From Neospora caninum Liverpool (lineage: Eukaryota > Apicomplexa > Conoidasida > Eucoccidiorida > Sarcocystidae): a stretch of DNA of 64,000 nucleotides. A program made the translations under genes and the position numbers. Under the pieces are notes generated by a model. The model had not been told where the DNA came from and did not search any database. It was given only the letters and a program-made list of their open reading frames with translations. Location of the stretch: NCBI RefSeq assembly GCF_000208865.1, contig NC_018396.1:124001-188000 (forward strand), given 5' to 3'. Shown here one piece after another: positions 1 to 12,397 of the stretch; position 1 is the stretch's first letter, and every line of letters starts with the position of its first letter.

Positions 1-3000
1 TCGACGGACTCCCTCGCTTCGGTCGCGGACGGAGAACTCGAGCATGCGGCCGGCGACTCTTCATCCTCGCGGCCACTGCGTGGTTCCTTTTCTGAGCCGT
101 TCGCGTCGTCGGGGAGTCTCCCCACGTCGCTGTTCGACTTCGCCTCCGCGTCTTCCCCAGCGGCCTCCTCCTGGACGCTTCCGACTCTCCCCTCGCCCTC
201 CGTCTCCGTCTTCTCGTCCGCTTCCTCGCCGGATTCGTCTGGTTCCTCGGTGCCCGCGTCCACGCCGTCTTTCTCTTCGCCCTCTTCCCCCCTTCGCAGC
301 GCAACGGTGTAGTCCTCCTCTTTGTCCATCCAGGGCGTGTGCAGCTTTTGCGGAGCGAGTTGCAGGCGCGGGTCCGCGGCCGAGGCGGGGTGCGCGGCAA
401 AGGCGTGCCTTTGGAGACACGGAAATGTGCGAAAGACTTCCGCACAGAGGGGACAGTGGAAGTGGTACTTGCGCCCTCGCCGCGGGCCGCAGGAGAGCTT
501 CCCGCCTTTTGAAACGCCTTGAGACAGGGAGGAAGGCGAAGGCGGGGCCGAGACCGACGAGGAAACGGCCCCAGCCGACGAACCCGATTCAGATACAGAC
601 CCCGTGCTCCCTGCCTTGAGTGAAAGGTCGTGCTGCACAACAAGCGAGACGCCACACCAAGGAGAGACATACACGAAAGAAACAGCCGCGCACAGACGCG
701 TGGCTCTGTATCTTGTAGACGGTTCTACAGAAAACTACACATAAACATATATATATATATATATGTATGTGTATATGGATGCAACTGGATCTATACCGTA
801 TGCGAAAGACTCTTGCATGGCTCGCGTATCTCTGAACGCGGCGAAGCGTCGAAGAAGTGGACTTACGCGGCGTCTGCAGGGGAAACAGACATACCCCCCC
901 AGACGTTGGCGTCTTCGCCAGTGGCACGTGAGGTAGTGCTGAAAGTTCGCCCAGTACGCGTCAGGGGGGTGAGCCTGCCGATCGCATAGAGGACACTCGT
1001 AGCGAAGCCAGTCTTTCCTTCCCGACAGAAGCTGCGTCTCTTCGAGGGCGTGGAAGCCTTCGATGCGCACGGGCAAGACCGCAGCTCGCACGAGTGCCGG
1101 GACCGTCAGAGCAGGGATGTTCTGCACTCCCTCGGCAGCGCGCCGCAGCTCTTCGTCCGTCATCGGCGGTCCCTCGCGGAAAACCGGTGTCTCCTGGTCT
1201 TCTTCCGGCTCTTCTTCCGGCTCTTCGCTGCTCGACGACGTCGCGTCGTCCGTCGGGGAGACAGCGTCTGCGGGAGCTCCAGACGCGGGAGATTTCCCCA
1301 CAGACGAGGGTGAAGACGGTCGTCTGTGGGCCGAGGCCGACGCGGTCGACGAAGTGTCTTTGGCGCGCGAAGAGTCCTCCTCCTCTTCCTCGTCCAGGCA
1401 CGAGCCCGCCGTCCGCGGGTGTCTCTCCACGTAGGAGACAGCGGAGCCGCGACGCGCGCCGGTTTGCCCCGCCGCCGGGTCCAGACTGCGGCCTCCGCGT
1501 TTCCTCTTCGGTCCTGCAGTCGAAGGCAAAGCGCGGGGAGGCGACACGCGTCGTCCAGTTTTCGCGTTCACGCCGCCTTGAATCTGGCGTTTCGCCTGCG
1601 CCTCGCTGCCTGCTTGCTCCTGTTTGTCTCCCTCGCTCTTTCCGACCTCGAGGCGTCTTCCAGCAGGCGATGACGGGTTACGCGCCTCAGCGCCCAGCCG
1701 CCCGCGGCCTCGGCTTGGCCTCGCGCGCACCGGAAGCGAGAGACTGCGACTCGCTTTATCTGTCCCTTCCTCCTTGTCTGGTTCGGCGTCGAGAGCCTCT
1801 TCTCTGTCTTTCCGACCCCGCTGCGTAGGCCCCGTCCCCACACCGACAGCGAGCGAGGCGACGGCCTTCTTATCTGCGCCTTTCTTCCGATGCGTAGAAG
1901 ACTCATCTTTCCGCTCCTGCCTCGCTTCCTTTCTCCCGCCGCTCCGTTCGTCGCCTTCCCGACCCCGCTTTCGCTCCAGTAGCATCCGAGCCTGCTGCGC
2001 GAAGGCCGCTGCAAAGAGAGCGGCCGTTTCGCCCGAGCGTTGCCCGAGAAGGGACGACGCGACGGCGGGAGAAGGGAGAGACGGGGCCGGCAGAGAGTCG
2101 CCAGAGGCGCCGGACGGGTGCTGTCGCGGGGCAGCGAGACCGAGAGAAGAGGAGAGCGACAAAAGTCGGTGACGCAGGTCAGCCGGGCCGATTTGAGGTC
2201 CAGGAGAGGCCGAACGAGAAGGCGAAGAAGGAAATCCCGCCTTTCTGCTGGCCGCGCCTCCCAGTCCTGAGCCCAGCGAAGACGCAAGAGACGCGAGGAG
2301 ACGCTGGGTGGCCGAGTCGGCCGCAGACCCGCCCGCTGGCGGTGCCGGAGGCGGCGATGCCGGGCGACCGGCAAATGGCGCAGAAGCGAGAGACGTCGGG
2401 GCAACGCCTTTCTCCCGAAGGAGCCGCTGGAGAAGCGCGGCTACTCGCGAAACGCCCGGTGCGCCTGGTTCACCCTCTCGGCCTCGCAAACTCTCCAACA
2501 GAAGCCGCGCCGTGGCGACCTGCTGAGGAGGCAGAGAGGGTGGCGGCGAGACAGGAGCCGTCACGGCCGCTGTCTCCGCTGTGGGAGGAGACTGGACGGG
2601 AGGGACAGAGGCGCTCGGAGTGGCGCTGAGAGGAGGAAAAGGAGCTAAAGACGATGGATTCGGCCCGCCCGAGGACCCTGGAGCCGAGTACGTGGAAGGA
2701 GACACCGCGGAATGCCCTTGAGACTGAGCGGAGAGAAGCGCAGATCGGAAGAGCTGCGCCAGCAGCGCGTCGTTGCCTGTCCCCAGCGAGGGGCCGCGCC
2801 CTGGAACGAGGAAGGAAGGCGGCGAGGAAGGCGAAGGAGACGGAGGAAATGACGAAGGACGAACACTCGAGGCAGACGCAGGGGGAGACGAAGCAGGGGC
2901 AGAAGAAGAGGGGAGAGAAGAAGAGGGGAGAGAAGAAGAGGGGAGAGAAGAAGAGGGGAGAGAAGAAGAGGGGAGAGAAGAAGAGGGCGTTGTGTCTCCT

Positions 3001-3920
3001 AGAGCAGGTGCACAGCTGGAGGGAGACATCGAAGGGAGATGGGGAGCCAAACCCCTGGGCCCGAAAGCAGGGATCTCTCCGCGGGCGTTCCCGTGCAGAG
3101 CCTGGAGAAGCAGACGGAGCTGCTTCGCCGCATCGGGCTCTACGACCGCAGTCGCGCCTCCAGAAGCGGGCTGGCCTTCCAGCGGCGACCGAGGGATCAG
3201 AGAGGCCAGAGGCCCAGAAGCCTGCGCAGAGGGAGGAGGGTGTCTCGCGCCGCGGAGAGGGAGAGAGGACGGTCGAGGGACGGGCGTCTGCGTGGGAGGC
3301 GAAGATACCGGCGCAGGGCCCGCCTTCGTGTTGGACGATGGAGCCGCGCTGCCTGGCGTGAGGGCGTCCGAAGACGAGCAAGGCGGCCGGTCTCCATCCT
3401 GTTTCAGGCGCATCTGTTGCTGAAGAAAAAGCTGAAGAAGCATCTGAGCCGATGGGCTGATGCTGTTTCCCCTCGCCTCGCCAACCCCGGAGACTGTCCC
3501 CCGACCTCCGGAGGCTGGACCCCCAGAGGCTGCGCCTCCAGGGAGACTCCCCAGGGAGACGGAACGCGCCGGGTGCTGAGACGAGTCGTTTCCCACGGCG
3601 TGTGCGAGGCCAACAGGTACATTTTTCTGTCCCGTGGCTTCGCCGCCAAGGAACTGTGCCTCGTCAGCTGCATCTTGCGATAGAGGCCGAGCGGCCGATG
3701 TCGGAGGCAGAGACGCAAGAGGTGGAGTGGGGAGACAGGCAGACGCCGCGAGGGTTTGACGCAGGCTCTCCTGACGCGAGAGAAGGAGACGAAGCTGCTG
3801 AGGAGAGACCGACGGCTGCGCCGGGGGACAAGGGACAGAACGGGGCGACTCTGAAGCGTGGCGTCGCGCCAGAGTTTGCAACTCTTGGAGGCGCTGCGCA
3901 AGCGAGGAGTCTCCCTGCAT
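1..3920 (-). CDS. Large low-complexity C2H2 zinc-finger protein (3' end off window)
   Basis: Unrecognised protein. Two exons are seen: 867-3920 (ATG at 3920, 1018 codons) and <1-614; the donor reads CGC|GTAAGT and the acceptor CTCAAG|GC, and both phases are 0. The frame stays open to the left edge, so at least 1,220 residues are coded and the C-terminus is missing. The first 900 residues are Ser/Pro/Ala/Gln-rich and probably disordered, with a five-copy SSLPS repeat. Three cysteine modules follow: C976/C979 with H995/H1000; a CFPC pair at about 1012-1015; and a canonical C2H2 finger C1072/C1075 with H1088/H1093, directly after the splice. The tail is Glu/Asp-rich. The fingers suggest nucleic-acid or protein binding in the nucleus, but no family is recognised and the function is unknown. 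The 252-nt intron carries an (AT)n tract. Gene existence is well supported; identity is not. Confidence 0.75.
747..777. repeat. (AT)n microsatellite in intron
   Basis: Nine AT units followed by GTATGT and TATA steps. It lies in the only intron seen in the zinc-finger gene, between 615 and 866. Confidence 0.85.
2901..2986 (-). repeat. 15-bp coding minisatellite, about five copies
   Basis: The + strand unit GGGAGAGAAGAAGAG is repeated head-to-tail from 2911 to 2985 without change. On the coding (minus) strand it reads as a five-residue SSLPS-type unit in the disordered part of the zinc-finger protein. Units of 15 bp keep the frame, so copy number could vary between strains without breaking the protein. 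Confidence 0.85.
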
Positions 3921-6900
3921 GGTGGAAGGGACAAAGGTGAAAAGGAACCGAAGGGGAGGAGAGTCCTCGCGCGCTGCCTGCTAGCTCCGCCCAGCCATCT
4001 CGGGGCAGAGACAACTAATCCTTACCAATGGGCTTTCCGGCTGTCTCGCGCGTTTTCCCGCTCGGAAGACAATGTGGGATTTGCACACGGCAGAAGGGAG
4101 AAACCACTGAGACGAGAACTGCCTGTCTCGGCAGCCGCTCCCGGTGGGACAGTCACACACAAATTGTGGGAGACTGTGTGTTCGAGCGGCCACGAACACG
4201 CACAGCCACGAAGCGTCTCGTTTTCCTCCGCGAGAGACGGCGCCACGAAAAACGACAGAGAAAACTCCCTCTCCGCTCACGCGTTCCTACACAAAAGATT
4301 CTGTCTCTGAAGGGGGAGGAAGAGAGAGGCGGGGCAGGGGCGCCAGCGACCGAAGAGGAGAGAAGAGCCGAAAGCGCTCCGCTGGGCAGCACGGCGGGAG
4401 TGGACCGGAGAGAAGCCGCGCGTAGAAATATACGGAAATCGAAAGCGACGAGGAAGACCGTAGAGAGAAAGAGAGGGGAAGGAACAGTGAGGAACAGACA
4501 CTGAATGGGAGCGAGACGAGGGGCCGAACGGGAGCAGTCGTGAGAGCGATTGGAACGGGTGAGCAGGCGCGAGTCCTGAGGAAGGGAGAGAAAAGAGGAG
4601 GCTGGAAAAAGTTGTTCAGACCCGTTTCCTCGCGTTTTCGCACTGCTGTGTCTTTCCAAATTGGAGACAACCGCCGTCGGAGTCTCGATTCGCCCGCGGG
4701 TTCTGGGAAGCCGCCCCTGAAATTGGCGGGGAAGACACTGGACGAAAATCACAAAGACGAGGAAAAGGAACAGAGTTAGGGTCTGTGCGTTTGCTCAGGG
4801 CTTTTTTCGAAAAGACCCGCAAAGACTGCGCACATTCGCCATGTGATGCCTACACAGCTTCCCTGGCTAACGGCCGAAAAACGAAGCTGTTTCTCGCGGT
4901 TCGGAGCTCTCGCCAAAGACAAAAACTGATTGGGAAAGGCACTTTTATTTCCCCTCGGAGAGGCAACAGGGTTCCAAAAGGCGGGGCAGTCGGCAAAGTT
5001 GAAAAGCAAACGCCTTCTCCCGAGAGATTTGCATGTACATCTTCAGGGTCGTCTCTGTGCTTCACATGTGTACGCTGTTCCGTGCCGTAGCCGCCGGACA
5101 CGAAAGCGAGGGAAAAGACGCGGATAGTCGAGCGCGAAACGTGCGAAAGCGTTTCTAAAATGCAGAAATTGGGATTAACCCTCTTCGCCGCGACGTCAAA
5201 CCGTGGACGGATATAGTCCAGAGTCACACGAGACTTGAGAGCGACCGGGCGACGAGGCGGCAACATCGGGGGTGAGAAGCTAGGCACTCTTCTCTCGTGT
5301 CGATCTCGGGCATTCTTCCCCTTCTCGGTTCTCTCTGCTTCGCGTCGTCCTTCCCCGCTAGCTGGCTTCGGGCCTTGTTTCGCAGACGTGTATCTCCCGC
5401 CTCAAGGCGAAGCATCGGCCACGCATGTATGCCTGTCGACAAGGCACAAAAAGTGAACGCGTACGTTTTCTCAGAGGCTCTGCCCGCGAGGCTTTTTATC
5501 CCGGAAAAAGCCTTCCCCGTTCGAATCTGGATACGCCGCCCGAAGGCCCCCAGACCAAGCTGCTCGCCTTCCCGGCGCGGCGATATCCTTACAAAAGATC
5601 TTCAAGACAGGGAAGAAACCCGTGAAAAGAGATCCTAGAAGACTGTGGCAGGGCCGAGCGATACATCCCTGGCCTTTCTGTCCTAAATATCCACGTTCAA
5701 GCAGCAAATGAACTGGTGTGCAGTGTGGAGATTCCCGCGGGGCAACGCTCCGCTCTCTCTCCTCGCGCGAACCCTCGTCTGCGCGCAGCGTCTGTGCGTG
5801 TCTTGATGAGAAACGGGTTTGTTCCGAATTCGCTTCCTCCTGGGGAGTTTGTATTGCCCTTTTCACCTCGGTGAAAATGAGTCAACGCATCCTCGGCATT
5901 TGCAGAACCGGGATTTCCCTCTCGCGCCGCGATCTTTTGCGTCTGCTTTGCATGAGTCTTCTCGGTACAGGCAACCGCGCGGGAGTGACGCACTCTTTTA
6001 CGCGGCGCTGATACTTCTTGCTTCAATTAAAAGGGAGAAGCCTATACGGTGTGAAACACTCTGCAGCCTCTCGGCCCCTCTAGCTCGACACTGTCACTCA
6101 CTTTGGATAAATATTTATGTCGATTGAGAACAACACAGAATAAAATTGGATTAGGACAGCAAAACGCGCTGCAACGATGAGGTATATGGAAAGTTTCGGG
6201 TGTCCCAAAAATGCACAGTTAAAACTTGAAGACAGAATATTTCCAATTCGGACCCAAATCACTGATGCCAACACACAAATTTATACATACATACTCTTTT
6301 ATAGTCGGTCAATGCCCACGACATGGCAACATGCCTTTCTCCCAGGCGGAGTGGTGCCTCGTTTTTCCCTGCTCGCTCGCTTGCCACTGCCGTACCAAAA
6401 TGCTGGACGTTCACCAACAACACAACGAGACACACAAGGCGTTTGTCCGTGCAGCCCGGGAGATCCCAAGCTGCTCCGGACAATGAGACCAGCGAAAGAG
6501 TTGCCTACGATACGGACTGCTGACACATGCTCCGTCCAAGCGCCGTCCACACTGCGACGCCTCTTCACTTTTTCCGACGTTTCGTGTCTGGGTTCTTCGG
6601 TATCAGTGAGAATAGGACGCAGACTTTACCCACACGCGCCGGCAGTTCGATGTGGAACATCCGGTCCGTTACTCGGGAAGAGTAAGGAGTCGGTACCCCA
6701 GAAGTGTTGTGCAAATCATCGTTCGTGAAATATCTGGTGCCTCTCCCCGCCCTTCCACGCGACAGAAATGCATGTGCAGGTTTCTGCTGTCCTCTCGCTT
6801 GCCGTCTCGCAAGTTTCAGTTTCCGTGCGCTGTGTCAGTGGAGGTTTTGTTGTGCCGTCTGCACTCATCTGAGCAGTCGGGGCACCACCATACACGGCGG

Positions 6901-8077
6901 AACCCGGTAAGGAGACGGCTGCTGCGTGTCCTAGCAAACAGAAATGTATAGATTGATGCCCAAACGTGAATTTGCGCGTGTATCGAAGGAGAGATAGACT
7001 AGCAAGATTCTCTCCTTTTTCCCGGCAGGAATGTACTCTGTGAAACGCCTCTGTGGTGCGTCTAACCTGCAAAGCACTGATGCGCAGGAGTCCCTTGTCT
7101 GATCCCGTCAAGTTCAATGCGCTCGAGCCTGTGCGCGGAAGCAGAGACGAGGTGATGAAAAGTTTCAAAAAACGCGGTTTGAAAAGAAATGCGGGAAAGA
7201 TGCAAAAAACGGCACAATTGCACTCAGAGAAACCACGTACCAACGCATAGGTTCTCGGCACTTTCGTTGTCCTTTTGAGACTTTCTGTGTGCCCGGTGAA
7301 CAGTCTTCTCTCCCAGTGCCTCCGGCCTCTTTCACAACATTTCAAAAAGAACCTGAAACGACACGTGGAACGTGTAGACGCGAACCAAATATGACAAATA
7401 CGTGCATGCACACACGGCAAGCGGAGGGAATCCCCTGGATACACAATTGCGGAAGAGACATCGAAAGACGCACGAGAACGCTCACACACGGGCTGCCCCA
7501 GGGCGTGCGTCTGCAGGTTCAGCGTAGCCTTCCGTTGCACTTCTGTTTCAGTCTGGTCTTGTCGTTCAGAGCCTTCGCGGCGTCTCTCGCTACTCTCCAG
7601 AAGAAAACAGCCTACACTGTGGACATGCGCTCCCTTCCCCCCCCCCCCCCCAAAGATNNNNNNNNNNNNNNNNNNNNNNNNNNNNNNNNNNNNNNNNNNN
7701 NNNNNNNNNNNNNNNNNNNNNNNNNNNNNNNNNNNNNNNNNNNNNNNNNNNNNNNNNCCCCCCCCCCCCCCCCCCCCCGAAAAAGTTCACACCCCCGCTG
7801 CCTTGGCAGCCCTCTTCCTGTTCTCGGCACTTGCACAGAGTCTTTGCTGGCGTTGGCCTTCTCCGCCTTCGTTCCTTCCTCGCTACAGTTTCCTTGTCGG
7901 ACACTCCTTCCTCGTTCTGCGCTCCCCGGCGCCTAGAGCCTCTCCAGTACCTAGCGAAGCCAGAAAAGTGTTCCTCCCTTTTCCTTTCGTTCGTTCGGCC
8001 GCCTCTGGACGTCGCCGTTCGCTCCTTCCGCTCTTGTTTCGTCCTTCGCTTTCTTTTTCCTCCACACATCCTCCCGC
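3921..8077. other. Spacer: 5' flank of zinc-finger gene and 3' flank of Sec7 gene
   Basis: I see no convincing gene here. Open frames exist on both strands, the longest at 6716-7540 minus, but they are rich in Cys, Arg and His, have no conserved motif and no matching splice sites. The right part should hold the 3' untranslated region of the Sec7 gene; the left part should hold the promoter and leader of the zinc-finger gene. It contains an assembly gap. Confidence 0.6.
7658..7757. other. Assembly gap (100 N) inside a poly-C context
   Basis: Exactly 100 N, a conventional gap of unknown size. The left flank ends in a long C run plus AAAGAT; the right flank starts with about 18 C. A long C/G homopolymer probably stopped assembly. 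Confidence 0.95.
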
Positions 8078-10059
8078 TCAACTCCGCTCTTGCGACACAG
8101 CCTGCGCCGAGAGGTGCGAGGCGGCGGCGTCGCCGCCTCGCACCTCCTCTCCCGCCCTTCCGCCCGTTCCCAGAGACGAGAGGTCCGCAGAGAAGGCAGG
8201 CGAAGACGGAGAAGACGCGGGCGAAGACAAGGCTGCACGCACAGGGGGAGCCTGACTGGCCTTGGAGCTCCGCCGATCGGCAGCCTGTTGAACGAGCTCT
8301 GCCGACGGCTGGGAGAGCGAGGCAGCGGAAGACGAAGACGAGAGGGAAGTCGCGAGAAGCGTCTGTCTCTGAACCATTGGCGAGCAGAAAGACAGATTCG
8401 CCATCGACGCAAATCGCGAGGCGAAGAAGTCTCGCACGGCGCTGCGAACTTCCTGCAGGGAACCAAACACGACGGGGAGACACTCTGGAGGAAATGTAGA
8501 ACCGTCAGCCGCTGGGCGTGCAAAAACGGAGATACGATGGAAACCGCTCGCACGCGCAAGGCGCGTCGAGCGTCTCCCCCCTTCCCGCCTGCTCTCGGCT
8601 GTCACTGCCCCTCACGGCACTTGACGAAAACAGGAAGAACGTCGCCGCCTTGCTCTGTCCTGTGTGAGACACTCTTGAAAAAGACCCTCATTTAATCACC
8701 AGATAACGTTATATATATTTTGAAACATTAGACGCTTCACCACCGGGTTTCTCGGTTCAAATTAGCATTTCGTGCCTTCATGAAGACGCACCGCAGAGCC
8801 TGCGCCGATCAACTCGACCAGAAGGGAAAAGACTGCGTCGGCGTAGAGCGACAACCTACGGAGACAAAGCGCGCCGAAAACCACAACTTTGTCACCTCAA
8901 CAGTTTGCTACAGAACCACACCATTTACACACTCCAACTCTGCAGTATTTACCGCAGTAAGTTCGTGTTGTGCTTGATCTTCTCTGTACCAACCGCACTA
9001 GGGGCCGATACCATGACTGATGTGGAATGACCCGGATGTGCCGGAGGGCCCTGAACTCCAACCTTGTAGCTGAATTTAGCAGTCCAGCGGGAGCAGTGAG
9101 TGAGCAATCACACACCACGGGGTTGTCCCCGACAACTGATAACTGGAGCCATCTGAAGTTGCCTAGGTTCTGTAACGCCTCTGGCTGTCCACCAAAACGC
9201 CGGGGCGAGTCGGGGCACCACAGTGGAACGAGAGAGGGAACGGAGTGGGGGACAGGCGACGACACGACGGAAACAGAGAGACCGAGCGAGGAAGCAAGCA
9301 CGAAACAAAGCTGGACTTGTTATTTGGGGCGGAAAGGCATGGCGTGCGGAGAAAGATAAGAGAGAGGCACAAGAACGAGATGCGGGAGAGCGGGAGACGG
9401 ACGGAAGCCGGATTTCCCGGAAAAACGAGCTTACGTTTCCTTCGGAAAGCGAGACAAGCCGGGCAACATCTTGCCACAGATCAGCGGCGCGAACCCAGCT
9501 AACTCACGTTCGCTTTCCGTCTGCGAGAAAAGCAGAGGCAAAGAAGTGAGGAAAGAGGGTTCGTTCTTTCCAGGAGCCGGAGAACTCACAGATGCAATAC
9601 CTCGCCGGTCGCGCGTGTTCAACCGGAGGCCGCAGAAGCGAAAAACGAGAAACCGGAGCCGGACGCGGCTCTCCGTGACTGCCTCGAGTGTGCTCTTTCG
9701 TTTCTCTCTTTCCTCCTGCTCCTAGCGAAGAGACCCAACCTTTTGAGGTTTCAATTTTTTCTCGGTCCACTCGCACACGGGGCCACACGTCCGGCACTCA
9801 AACTCGAGAGCGTCCTTTCTGAAAAAGTGCACACCTGAGCAGCTTTCCCCCCTCCTGACCTTCGGCGCGATGCGCATCGACAGCTACATGCATCGGCGAG
9901 CATATGCGTGCAGGAATCGAACGCAAAGGCATGATCTCCATCTAGCAGCACCAATCTATCTGTTTACAGAACAACGTATATACATAGATATTCATACATA
10001 GATATTCATACAAAGATATATAAAGAGAGAGCGAGAGATCGTCATGAGCGTGGCGATGC

Positions 10060-10095
<36 letters not shown>

Positions 10096-12366
10096 ACGCA
10101 ATGAGCTGTATACGTAGCTGGGTTGCGAGAAGTGTGAATGGAACGTGTGTGTTCGGCTTACGAGCTCGAGATGTTTCAACGTTTCACTTTTCGTTTTTTC
10201 GGCCCATCCCGTCTTTCCGTCTCGCGAGAGATGGCTTGGCTGCTGCCGCGCAAGCGTCTCTTTCAGTCGCTTTTCCTCGGCCAGTTTCGCGACGTCTTTC
10301 TCTCTGGACAGAAACTGGCAAACCAACCACCGGGAGACTCGCAGAAACCGCTCGGCCGCCTCGGCCGCGCTCATCGACCGGCTTCTTCCCGGCCCGCGTG
10401 CGGACGCCTCGCTCGCAGAAAGCAAAACAGAAGAGGCGCCAGCAGGAGCCGAAGACGACTTTCCAGGAGAGGCGAGAACTGACGTGAGGAGAGAGAGGGA
10501 CGCGGAGACGGCTTCCCGGCTTTGCTTGTGGAGGCCGGGGAGGTGACGCATGCCGCTCATGAAGCCTCGCTGTTGCAGAACGTGGCGGAATTCGACCTGG
10601 AAAGAATGGCGAGAGACGCAAAGACAGAGACGTCGAAGACCACACGCGCGGGGTAAGCGAGTTGCGGCCGCGGAGGATCTGAGCCTCGCCAAAGAGATAT
10701 CGGAAGGACAGCAAGGAACGGGGGAAGGGTGAGAAAGGCGGGATGGGGACACAGCGGGAGCGATCAAGCGCACCTCGGGGACGACCCCTTTGCCAAGACG
10801 ACCAGCCCCAAAATGCCTCTCACAAGAAAGCAACGGGCTGTCTCTTTTACAACGCAGGCCTTTTCTTTTCTGTGTTCCACAACTTTAAAACCCGAAACGC
10901 GGCTCTCTCGTTTGTTTAAATTTTCCGTCCCCGCCGTCGCTCTCAGACTTCCCCGCGTCGTTTGAACAAAAATCGCCGGCTGCGAGGCTGCGCGTTGCCT
11001 GTCGCCTTCGCGTACTTGCTGGTTGAAGATATTTGCAAAGAGGAAGGAAGACTCCAGTGCGCAGAGGAAGCGGGCGAGAACGGGAGCAGGGAGGCGGGGG
11101 GCGAGCGTTCCAACGACTTGCTGGAAAAGGACACAACGGGCAGTGGACTGTCCGGTTCGCACTTTGCCAGTCTTTTCGAATCTCATTCTATCGGACGCGT
11201 CGTTGATGTGCAAGAACAGAGAAAACAGAAGCACACGGGGCGCTGGAGACAACGAGCTGTGGACACTCGCCGACTGCATTTCTGGCGAAACGAGAGCCTC
11301 TGAAATCTAGAAACTCTTTTCTTTCCTCCCAGCGCTAGATGCTCTCACTGACGAGGCGTTCCCGTTCCTTTGACGTTACCTGCAGAACGTCGATAAGCAG
11401 CAACTGCACGACGCAGTGGGTGACGACGTGACTGGAGTCGAAGGCCAGGCCGGGGCTGCCTCCGAGTCGCGAAGGCGAAAAAGGGGACGCGGGGTTTCGC
11501 TCCGTGTCGGTCGCCTGGCCGCCGCGCTCATCCTTCTCGCGCGTGTCGCTGTCCACGCCGCTGCTGCGCCTTGCGCCCGTTCCGGTGTCACCCGAGTCTC
11601 TCTCCTCTCCAGAAGAAAGAGACAAGGCGGCGGAGAACGGAAAGGAAGCAAAGAGAGAAGAAACGTCGAGAGACGAGTGCGCGACAAGCACGCGCACAAT
11701 TGCCTCCCTCTGCAACGAGGGAAAGGCGCCGCCTGCGCTGTTGGGCCAGAAGCCATCTTCGGCAAACTCGACAGGATCCGGACCCGACGAAGAGGAAGAA
11801 GAGGAACTGACGGTCTGTTTCTGGACGTGCTCTTCTGGGCAGACGTGTGGGTTTAGGTTCTCTGTGGGGGCAGTTGAGTCTTCTTCCTCGTGTCTTTTTC
11901 TCGTTTCACTATGAGTTTCTCTGCCGTCGCCACTCAACGCCGAGCGCTCAAGAGGAAGCGACACTGGCACGGGAAGGAAAAACATTCCGTAGTGCAGCAA
12001 CAAATCCTTCGAGGAGAACCAGAAACTGTCGCCCAGGAGGCTGGTCGGGGTCGTGCGTTGGAACAGCGCCTGAAGACAGACAAAGAGAACGGGAAACGCG
12101 AAGAGTGAAGGCAACGGGATCCACAAAGTGAGAAGTCGAGGAAGCGAGGGAAACGAGGAACCCAAGAAGGGAGAGGAAACAAGGGTTCAGATCGAGGCAA
12201 GAACCATATCACAGGCACAAAAGAAAGATGCATGCGCAACACCACAAACGAGGACTACGTGAAATCCAAAAAGAGAACTTAACGAAAATGCCAAACGCAA
12301 AATACGGCGCATACCACAAATCTCACGAACGGCACCGCCAATGAAGCAAACAAAAGTATCTACCTA

Positions 12367-12397
<31 letters not shown>

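Noticed and set aside
735..866. Read-through of the zinc-finger frame into the (AT)n tract.
   Set aside because: A perfect GTAAGT donor precedes it and the next exon resumes in phase with another zinc finger, so this is intron.
6716..7540. Minus-strand open frame of about 274 codons downstream of the Sec7 stop codon.
   Set aside because: Composition is Cys/Arg/His-rich, there is no motif or splice partner, and the position fits 3' untranslated sequence.
8740..8775. GGTTCAAATTA, similar to a tRNA B-box.
   Set aside because: No A-box, acceptor stem or anticodon arm can be folded around it.
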